From: Syntrophaceae bacterium
Lineage (GTDB): Bacteria > Desulfobacterota > SM23-61
Reading direction: 5' to 3'
Assembly (NCBI GenBank): GCA_003154025.1
Contig: PMCE01000277.1
Span: 4,188-10,582, forward strand
Length of the DNA stretch: 6,395 bases
Both the position numbers and the translations under genes were made by a program. Below, piece after piece: positions 1 through 6,395 of this stretch; the first letter of the stretch is position 1, and the number at the start of each line of letters is the position of its first letter. The notes under the pieces were generated by a model, which worked only from the letters and a program-made list of their open reading frames with translations, was not told the DNA's origin and ran no database searches.

Positions 1-695
1 AACAGGTTAGGCCGGTCGGGAAATTCCTTCTTCCCCATGCCGTAACCGATTTTTCCCACTCTCATGGCGGGGAACGAGCTGACCTTCGAACTCAGGACGG
101 ACACGATTGCTGCTCCGGTGGGGGTGACCAATTCCCCTTCCACGTCCACGCTCTTGACCGGGTATCCTTTCAAGACCTCCACCGTAGCCGGGGCTGGCAG
201 GGGGAGGCGCCCATGCTGGCAATTGACGAAGCCCCATCCCATGGGCAATTCGGAGGTATAGATCCTGTCGGGCCGGAAGGAGCTGATCCCGATGGCGGTT
301 CCTACGATATCCACGATGGAATCAACCGCTCCCACTTCATGGAAATGGACTTCTTCCACCTTCTTTTTATGAACCCGGGCTTCGGCCTCGGCCAGGCGCT
401 GAAAGATCGCCAGGCTCAAATCTTTCACCCCTGAGTCCAGGGAACTCCGGGTGATCATTTCGCGGATATCAGAGAAATGGCGGTGGGGTTCCTCCTGGGG
501 GCCCACCTTGACCTCCAGCCCAAGCGCGGCGATCCCGCTCCGACTCCCCGGGCGAACCTCCAAAGAATAGTTCTTCAAACCCAGTTTTTTCAGGTCTTCC
601 TGAAGTTCTTCCAAGGGCAGGCCCAGGTCGAGAAGAGCCGCCAGAGTCATGTCCCCGCTCACCCCGGAAAAACAGTCGAAGTAGAGAATTTTCAT
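1..695 (-). CDS. larC: LarC, nickel insertion protein for the nickel-pincer nucleotide cofactor (N-terminal 231 residues, cut by window edge)
   Basis: LarC is the CTP-dependent enzyme that inserts nickel into the pincer nucleotide, the last step of cofactor synthesis after LarB and LarE. Translating from the ATG at 695-693 gives 231 codons with no stop, running off the left edge. Visible family motifs are SGD at residues 13-15 near the N-terminus, HFHEVGAVDSIVDIVG at 117-132 (the most diagnostic block, rich in possible metal ligands), ELVTPTGAA at 188-196, and GYGMGKKEFPDRPN at 217-230. The C-terminal domain is outside the window. In Lactiplantibacillus plantarum larC is split in two and joined by programmed frameshifting; here the N-terminal part is one open frame and any such site would lie further left. 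The start is fixed by an in-frame TAA four codons upstream and an AAGGAA ribosome site. It follows larB by 109 nt and is probably co-transcribed with it. Confidence 0.95.
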   Translation of the reverse strand, partial: MKILYFDCFSGVSGDMTLAALLDLGLPLEELQEDLKKLGLKNYSLEVRPGSRSGIAALGLEVKVGPQEEPHRHFSDIREMITRSSLDSGVKDLSLAIFQRLAEAEARVHKKKVEEVHFHEVGAVDSIVDIVGTAIGISSFRPDRIYTSELPMGWGFVNCQHGRLPLPAPATVEVLKGYPVKSVDVEGELVTPTGAAIVSVLSSKVSSFPAMRVGKIGYGMGKKEFPDRPNL

Positions 696-700
696 GTCGA

Positions 701-706
701 TTCCTT
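701..706 (-). promoter_or_regulatory. Ribosome-binding site of larC
   Basis: AAGGAA on the minus strand, 5 nt before the ATG at 695-693. It overlaps the in-frame TAA that closes the frame upstream, so it fixes the larC start. A purine-rich hexamer tract (on the plus strand) begins only about 8 nt further upstream. Confidence 0.75.
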
Positions 707-713
707 AAAGACA

Positions 714-812
714 GTGAAAGTGCATGTGAAAGTGAAAGCGGGAGTGGGAGTAAGGATGTGAGTCTGACTGAATAAAATTTTTTCCCTGCCCCTTACACTT
801 TCACTTACACTC
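714..812. repeat. Degenerate inverted pair of GTGAAA/GTGTAA hexamer tracts between larB and larC
   Basis: The left arm (plus strand 714-755) is an array in strict 6-nt register: three exact GTGAAA units with GTGCAT, GCGGGA and GTGGGA variants, ending in GTAAGG. The right arm (791-812) reads on the minus strand as GTGTAA, GTGAAA, GTGTAA, GG. The best alignment of one arm with the reverse complement of the other gives about 15 matches in 20, so a hairpin would be imperfect. The spacer (756-790) includes an A/T-rich run at 771-783. The right arm overlaps the last codons of larB and supplies its stop. The unit looks like a decayed copy of the perfect one at 1567-1665. I cannot name a known repeat family. 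Confidence 0.8.
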
Positions 813-1554
813 TATTTATTAGACTGGCCGCAAAGGCCGCGCCGTAGCCATTGTCGATGTTCACCACGGTCACGCCGGATGAGCAGGAGTTCAGCATGGC
901 CAGCAGTGCGGTGATCCCCCCGAAATGGGAACCGTATCCGACGCTGGTGGGGACGGCGATCACCGGCCGGTCCACCAACCCGCCCACCACGCTGGGCAAG
1001 GCCCCTTCCATCCCCGCGATGACGATGATGACGTTGGCCGCCCTCAACCGGTCCCCCTGGCTCATGAGCCGGTGGATCCCCGCCACTCCCACGTCATAGA
1101 GATGTTCCACCCGGTTTCCCAGCATCTGGGCGGTCACGATGGCCTCTTCAGCCACGGGAATGTCGGAAGTCCCCGCGCAGACCACGAGGATGGTCCCCTT
1201 TCCGACGTCCTTGACGGGATGGTTCAGAAGGGTGAGGACCCGGGGCTGAGGATAGTAACGGGCCTTGGCAAAGGCTCTTTTAATGGGCGAAACCTTCTCC
1301 CGCTCCAAACGGGTGATCAGGATGTTGTTCTTCTTGGCCTGCATCTTCTTCATGATGGCGACGATCTGGGCCGCGGTCTTTCCCGCACCGAAGATGGTCT
1401 CCGGCGCCCCCTGGCGCAGGTGCCGGTGGTGATCGATGGTGGCGCAATCAATCTGTTCGTAGGGGAGGGTCTTAAGTTCCTGCATAGCTTTCTCCACCGG
1501 GACCCTTCCCTTCTGTACCTTTTCCAGCAGATTTCTCAAGTGGTCTACGTTCAT
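805..1554 (-). CDS. larB: LarB, pyridinium-3,5-biscarboxylic acid mononucleotide synthase
   Basis: LarB carboxylates and hydrolyses nicotinic acid adenine dinucleotide to pyridinium-3,5-biscarboxylate mononucleotide, the first committed step to the nickel-pincer nucleotide. The 249-residue protein has the usual LarB length: an N-terminal helical part (about 1-115) and a PurE-like carboxylase fold (about 118-245). Visible motifs are DHHRHLRQGAPE at 41-52, CAGTSDIPVAEEA at 126-138, AGMEGALPSVVGGL at 180-193, VPTSVGYG at 201-208 and NSCSSGVTVVNIDNG at 222-236. Glu183 and Cys224 have the same spacing (41 residues) as Glu180 and Cys221, which I recall as active-site residues of the L. plantarum enzyme, so it looks catalytically intact. 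The start follows a G5-AAGT ribosome-like stretch only a few bases away. Hexamer inverted repeats flank the gene on both sides, and its final codons GTG TAA lie inside one arm. Confidence 0.95.
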   Translation of the reverse strand: MNVDHLRNLLEKVQKGRVPVEKAMQELKTLPYEQIDCATIDHHRHLRQGAPETIFGAGKTAAQIVAIMKKMQAKKNNILITRLEREKVSPIKRAFAKARYYPQPRVLTLLNHPVKDVGKGTILVVCAGTSDIPVAEEAIVTAQMLGNRVEHLYDVGVAGIHRLMSQGDRLRAANVIIVIAGMEGALPSVVGGLVDRPVIAVPTSVGYGSHFGGITALLAMLNSCSSGVTVVNIDNGYGAAFAASLINRV

Positions 1555-1566
1555 ACTTCCCCCAAA

Positions 1567-1665
1567 AAAGTGAAAGTGTAAGTGAAAGTGAATGGATAAT
1601 TAAATTCCTAAAGGTCCATTTACGAACAGCCTATTTTTTTCACCTTTCACTTACACTTTCACTTT
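1567..1665. repeat. Perfect 22-bp inverted repeat of GTGAAA/GTGTAA hexamers between the CorC-type gene and larB
   Basis: The arm at 1567-1588 is the exact reverse complement of 1644-1665. Each arm is built of GTGAAA, GTGTAA, GTGAAA units in 6-nt register; allowing one bulged base, pairing extends about four bases further inward. The 55-nt spacer contains a second short inverted pair, AATGGA (1591-1596) with TCCATT (1615-1620). The element fills most of the gap: one end lies 2 nt after the TAG of the upstream gene and the other 12 nt before the larB ATG. In the minus-strand transcript the 3' arm runs into six U (1564-1569, partly paired), so it resembles an intrinsic terminator, though with a large loop. 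It shares the 16-mer AGTGTAAGTGAAAGTG with the larB-proximal arm of the 714-812 element. Confidence 0.9.
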
Positions 1666-1667
1666 CC

Positions 1668-2912
1668 CTATTCTCTCAACGTCACCGAAACTTCCAAGAC
1701 CGACTTCTCGTCGGATTTCAGTACCTCGAAGAGCATCTTCTTGTACCGGAAGACCTCCCCGGCCAAAGGAACCCTCCCCAGTCGTTCCAGGACGAACCCC
1801 CCCAGGGTTTCGTAATCCCCTTTGGGAAGGCCCAATTTCAAAGACTCATTGAGATGATCGATCTCCATTCGGGCATTGACCCAGAATTTTCTCGGCCCGA
1901 TCTTCTTGAACAGGGGCGGTCTTACATCGTATTCATCTTCGATTTCTCCGACCACTTCCTCCAGGATGTCCTCGACGGTGACGATTCCCACCGCTCCCCC
2001 GTACTCGTCCACCACCGCAGCCAGGGTCTCCTGGTTCCGCTGCATCTCGAGAAGCAGTTCGTCGGCCGGTTTGGTCTCCGGAAAAAAAGAGATGGGCCGG
2101 ATGAAGGACTGAATGGTCTTCCCCTCCCTCTTCGCCCCGAGAAGATCAAAACTATACAAGATTCCGACAATATTGTCCACCCGGTCGCGGTAGACCGGAT
2201 ACCTGGAATAATTCTCCTGCCGGACCGAGTCAATCGCTTCCTCCACGCTGCAGGTCTCCTCCAGGGCCACCACCTCCACCAGGGGAATCATCACTTCTTT
2301 GACTTTAGTGGCGGAGAAACGGAAGATTCGGCGGATCATCTCCAACTCCAGGGTGTTGATATCGCTCTGTCCCCCTTCTTCGCGCAGGAGGAGCTGGAGC
2401 TCTTCCCGCGTGACCAGGGGCCGCACCTCCGCTTCCTGTTTCAGGAAGCGGGAGATGGACTGCGTGGCTTTGGACATAAGCCATACCAATGGGTACAGGA
2501 TGAGGGAAACGGCCCAGATCGCCGGGACGATCTTTCTCACCCAGGAATCCGCCTTCTGTTGAAAAAGCGTCTTGGGAAGAATTTCCCCGAAAATGAGGAC
2601 GAGAGGCGTAAGAATCAGGAACGCGTATAGGTCCCCTCTGGACCCGTAGCTGGCCACCAAAAGGGAGGTTACCAGGGCGGCGTTGGACACTTCGGCCAGG
2701 TTACTCCCCACCAGAGTCGTGGAGAGAAACCAGGAAGGCTCTTTCAGGATCCGAAAGGTCAGACGGTCCCACCGCGACCCCGAGCGGGAGAAGCGGCTCA
2801 GTCTCTTCCGGTCCGCAGCCACCATGGCAATCTCCGAACCGGAGAGAAAACCTTCCAGTACAAGGAAAAGGAGGATGATCAGAATGAGGCGGATCAAAAG
2901 GTAGAGATCCAT
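1668..2912 (-). CDS. CNNM/CorC-family divalent-cation transporter, full-length form (DUF21, CBS pair, CorC_HlyC domain)
   Basis: This 414-residue protein has the complete architecture of the family long labelled hemolysin, now known as CNNM/CorC, whose studied members export Mg2+ in exchange for Na+. The DUF21 membrane domain (about 1-150) has hydrophobic stretches near 3-30, 62-88, 95-113 and 127-147, with the family motifs SGSEIA at 24-29, GSNLAEV at 69-75 and FGEILPKT at 108-115. A CBS pair follows (about 200-325): SRYPVYRDRVDNIVGILY at 236-253 and VVDEYGGAVGIVTVEDILEE at 300-319. The C-terminal 80-90 residues are a CorC_HlyC domain, with DYETLGGFVLERLGRVP at 366-382. It starts 20 nt after the stop of its shorter paralogue, with GGAG about 11 nt before the ATG, so the two are almost surely co-transcribed. 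The transported ion is inferred from the family; cobalt or another divalent ion cannot be excluded. Confidence 0.93.
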   Translation of the reverse strand: MDLYLLIRLILIILLFLVLEGFLSGSEIAMVAADRKRLSRFSRSGSRWDRLTFRILKEPSWFLSTTLVGSNLAEVSNAALVTSLLVASYGSRGDLYAFLILTPLVLIFGEILPKTLFQQKADSWVRKIVPAIWAVSLILYPLVWLMSKATQSISRFLKQEAEVRPLVTREELQLLLREEGGQSDINTLELEMIRRIFRFSATKVKEVMIPLVEVVALEETCSVEEAIDSVRQENYSRYPVYRDRVDNIVGILYSFDLLGAKREGKTIQSFIRPISFFPETKPADELLLEMQRNQETLAAVVDEYGGAVGIVTVEDILEEVVGEIEDEYDVRPPLFKKIGPRKFWVNARMEIDHLNESLKLGLPKGDYETLGGFVLERLGRVPLAGEVFRYKKMLFEVLKSDEKSVLEVSVTLRE

Positions 2913-2932
2913 CCGGTTTCCATCTCCGCGCT

Positions 2933-4015
2933 TCAGGGATTCCGCGGGGAAGAGGCCCCTTCGCCCCGTCCCCCCGATTTTTTCCGCCGCCGGGGCCCCT
3001 CGTCGAGCTCATCGTTGATCTCCCCAAAGAGCTCCTCCAGGAGATCTTCCAGGGTCACGATTCCGGCGGCCTTCCCGTATTCGTCCACCACCACGGCCAG
3101 GTGAATATGTTGTTTCTGGAACTCCCGGAAGAGAACATCCAGTTTTTTGCTCAAAGGGACAAAATGAGCTTTTCTCAGAAATGGCCTGAGCCCGCTTTCA
3201 TCACTTCCCCTTTGCCCCCTGGCCCGAAGGAGCTCTTTGGCGTGGAGCACGCCCATGACTCGATCCAGACTTTTCTCGTAGACCGGAACCCTCGAAAATC
3301 GGTTCTCCTGGAGCGCCTCCACCGCGTCTCTCAGTCGGGTTGACAAAGGAAGGGCAAAGACCGAAGCCCGGGGTGTCATGATGTTGCGGACCGTCTGATC
3401 GCTGAATTTGAAGACCCGGTGGATCAGACGTTTCTCTCCCTCTTCCAGGGCTCCTTCCCTATGCCCGGTCTCCACCAGTTCCTTGAATTCTTCTTCGGTC
3501 AAAGAAAGGCGGCTCGGCTCCGGGGTCACCCCGGCCAGTCTGAAGACCAGATCCACGACTTTCCGGATGATCCAGTGGAGCGGCTTCACCAGGGCTACGA
3601 ACCGATCCACCGGATAGGCGACCACCGGGGCGATCTTTTCCGGGTGCCGGACCCCCAGGGTCTTCGGCAGGACCTCCCCCATGAGAAGGACCCCCATCAC
3701 CACGACCGGGATGGCCAGCCATTTCGCCGGGTCTCCCCACAGACCGATGAAGAGCGCGCTGGTCAGGGAGGAGATGGCCACATTTACCGTTTCGTTCCCG
3801 ATGAGAAGGGAGATGATCAGCCGCCGGGGATGGCTTAGAAGGCTCTCGATCAAAGGATGGCGGGGATCCCCCTCTTCTTCCAGCTTCCGCAGGCGCAGAC
3901 GACCCAGGGCAAAGAGGGAAGCTTCCGAAGAAGCGAAGAAGACAAGCCCCCAGAAGAGGAAAAAAACCAGATAAAGCCGCAGTGGAGCATCGATTTCCAA
4001 GGCATCACTCCCCAT
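2933..4015 (-). CDS. CNNM/CorC-family membrane protein, short form (DUF21 and CBS pair, no CorC_HlyC domain)
   Basis: The 360-residue product is a paralogue of the next gene. DUF21 spans about 10-160, with hydrophobic segments near 12-35, 66-90 and 98-118; family motifs are SSEAS at 29-33, GNETVNVA at 73-80 and GEVLPKT at 113-119. The CBS pair covers about 205-332: MTPR at 213-216, SRVPVYEKSLDRVMGVLH at 241-258, VVVDEYG at 308-314 and GIVTLEDLLEELFGEI at 318-333. The protein then ends in a basic, low-complexity tail (PRRRKKSGGRGEG and onward) where the paralogue has CorC_HlyC. Since the frame ends cleanly and is followed by a properly spaced gene, this looks like a natural short form rather than a truncation. 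CBS domains pair, so the two products plausibly form a heterodimer. The ATG is preceded by GGGGGA at a spacing of 5; a small CCCC/GGGG hairpin (4022-4033) could partly mask that ribosome site. Confidence 0.9.
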   Translation of the reverse strand: MGSDALEIDAPLRLYLVFFLFWGLVFFASSEASLFALGRLRLRKLEEEGDPRHPLIESLLSHPRRLIISLLIGNETVNVAISSLTSALFIGLWGDPAKWLAIPVVVMGVLLMGEVLPKTLGVRHPEKIAPVVAYPVDRFVALVKPLHWIIRKVVDLVFRLAGVTPEPSRLSLTEEEFKELVETGHREGALEEGEKRLIHRVFKFSDQTVRNIMTPRASVFALPLSTRLRDAVEALQENRFSRVPVYEKSLDRVMGVLHAKELLRARGQRGSDESGLRPFLRKAHFVPLSKKLDVLFREFQKQHIHLAVVVDEYGKAAGIVTLEDLLEELFGEINDELDEGPRRRKKSGGRGEGASSPRNP

Positions 4016-4093
4016 TCGTTTCCCCCATCGGGGTCACTAATCCTGAACTATGGACTTGGGGCGGAGGGAAGTCTTTGAGGTCAGGCTGATTCG

Positions 4094-5102
4094 CTAGGCA
4101 AAATGATCATACCCTTTTAACTCCGACGGGTCAACAGGCCCCTTCTCATCCTTCACGACGACTCCGTGAGCCAAGGGTTCGATTTTTTCGATGCGGGCGA
4201 CTCCGCAAGGCGATTCTTGGGCCAGAGTTTAGAGCTCTGAAGCCTTTTCCGGAGGAGCGGAGGAGAGAAGTCATAACCCTCGCCGCCTTTCAGCGCCCAT
4301 TTCCAGGCATGTCCGGGGCCGCCGGGTACGAGGGAACGAAGAGCCCTGGATGGGGAGAGCCTCTCCACCCAGATGGCCGCTCCGACCTGGCTTTCTTCGC
4401 AGATGTGTTTCAGGTCGGAGAGGAGTCCATCGCTCAAATCGATCATGGCCCTGGCGACTTGCTTCTGGGCCAGGTCTCTTCCTTCTTCCAGCCGGGAGAT
4501 GGGATCCAGGTGTCTCTGCGGCAGGAAATTCTCCTCGGCAGAAGAGGTTTTTCCTTTCAGGTTTTTCCCCAGGTGAAGTCCCAGGAGCGAGTCCCCCAGG
4601 GGGGTCCCGGTGAAGTAGAGATCGTCGCCCGGCTGAGCCCCCCGGCGGTACAGGAGAGAGCCCTTTTTCCCTTCTCCCAGAAGAGTGACGCTGTTGAAGA
4701 GCCGATCGGGAGAAGAGGAGGTATCCCCCCCGATCAGGGAAACTCCATGGGTTTGCGCCATAGTTTTCATTCCCGAAAAAATCGTCGAGGAACTCAACGT
4801 TCAGGCGTGGGGGGACGGCCAGAGAGACCAGCATCCAGCGGGGAACGGCGCCCATGGTGGCAAGATCGCTGATATTGACAGCCAGCGACTTTCTTCCCAG
4901 TTGGAAAGGAGAGATCCAGGAAAGTTCGAAATGAATGTCTTCGATAAGCAGGTCCACCGTGGAAACCAAGTCGTTCCCCGGCAGGAGAGAAGAGACGGCC
5001 GCGTCATCCCCTAATGTCCTTAAAGACCTGCGGAGAGGCCGCGGGCCAAGATTTCTTGTTTCGGGTGATAAAGCCGAATTTACCAATCTCGCGAAGTTTC
5101 AC
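4094..5102 (-). pseudogene. thiL: thiL pseudogene (thiamine-monophosphate kinase) with three frameshifts and an internal stop
   Basis: ThiL phosphorylates thiamine monophosphate to thiamine pyrophosphate. Homology covers a whole protein (1009 nt, about 336 codons) but in four segments. Segment 1 begins at GTG 5102-5100, 21 nt after the lon stop: KLREIGKFGFITRNKKS. Near 5008-5016 it shifts by +1 into GDDAAV, DLLIEDIHFEL and GRKSLAVNISDLATMGA. At the six-T run (4776-4781) it shifts +1 (or -2) into GVSLIGGDT, GDDLYFTG, ARAMIDLSDGLLSDL and ALKGGEGYD. Near 4268-4272 it shifts -1 into LLSSAPPEKASEL, meets an ochre codon at 4229-4231, then resumes TLAQESPCGVARIEKIEP and ends GYDHFA with TAG at 4096-4094, the expected ThiL C-terminus. 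The normally acidic residue in GGEDYE is Gly here. Two long open stretches, 5086-4271 and 4797-4153, are pieces of this gene and not separate proteins. Sequencing error could explain single indels, but four lesions confined to one gene favour true decay. Confidence 0.88.
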
Positions 5103-5123
5103 TGCCTGGTCCGCAAGAAAAAC

Positions 5124-6395
<1,272 letters not shown>

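Noticed and set aside
708..728. Six-codon leader ORF (MHFHCL, then TAA) just before larC
   Set aside because: It lies within the repeat, has no ribosome-binding site, and its frame is a by-product of the hexamer sequence.
925..1581. Plus-strand 218-codon ORF
   Set aside because: It is antisense to larB, and its Asp/His/Gly-rich translation is the usual opposite-strand artefact.
1589..1643. Promoter for larB inside the A/T-rich loop of the inverted repeat
   Set aside because: A TTTAAT-like -10 is present, but no convincing -35 lies at the right spacing, so it is not supported as a feature.
714..1665. Hexamer tracts as a CRISPR array
   Set aside because: The 6-nt tandem units have no unique spacers of regular length, and the larger arms occur as inverted pairs around a gene.
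1854..2630. Plus-strand 258-codon ORF
   Set aside because: It lies wholly antisense to a well-conserved CNNM/CorC gene and its translation shows no recognisable motif; long antisense frames are common in GC-rich genes.
4050..4080. Possible terminator between thiL and the short CNNM gene
   Set aside because: Only a five-base GACTT/AAGTC pairing without a U-run is visible, too weak to call.
4153..5086. Two overlapping ORFs (5086-4271 and 4797-4153) that could be called two separate proteins or split ThiL subunits
   Set aside because: Each holds only part of ThiL followed by out-of-frame sequence, and the true N- and C-terminal ends lie in yet other frames; together they are one broken gene.

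Overview
All genes in this window lie on the minus strand, so transcription runs from the high coordinates to the low ones. In that order they are: the C-terminal half of the ATP-dependent protease Lon (cut by the right edge), a broken thiL (thiamine-monophosphate kinase), two tandem CNNM/CorC-type membrane proteins (DUF21 plus CBS pair), larB, and the first 231 codons of larC (cut by the left edge). The window suggests a GC-rich bacterium. The mix of a Lon, ThiL, paired CorC and LarBC block with GTG/ATG starts and AGGA-type ribosome sites would suit Desulfobacterota or a related anaerobic lineage, but this is a weak taxonomic guess without a search.

Region by region (plus-strand coordinates): larC 1-695; a 109-nt gap to 804 holding a degenerate hexamer-repeat inverted pair; larB 805-1554; a 113-nt gap to 1667 holding a perfect 22-bp inverted repeat built of the same hexamers; the longer CNNM/CorC protein 1668-2912; a 20-nt gap; the shorter CNNM/CorC protein 2933-4015; a 78-nt gap; thiL pseudogene 4094-5102; lon 5124 to the right edge. 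There is no gene-free stretch longer than 300 bases. I saw no tRNA, rRNA, CRISPR array, insertion sequence or phage gene.

Functions: Lon degrades misfolded and regulatory proteins. ThiL would make thiamine pyrophosphate, but this copy cannot. The two CNNM proteins probably form a membrane complex moving Mg2+ or another divalent cation. LarB and LarC make the nickel-pincer nucleotide cofactor used by lactate racemase and related LarA-family isomerases; LarE and the client enzyme are not in view.

The two signals most worth attention are: (1) thiL homology is continuous over about 1 kb but passes through four reading segments, with three frameshifts and an ochre codon, while every neighbour is open; and (2) GTGAAA/GTGTAA hexamer repeats, arranged as inverted pairs, bracket larB on both sides, supply its stop codon, and end within a few bases of its ribosome-binding region. 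I found no clear previously undescribed multi-gene system.
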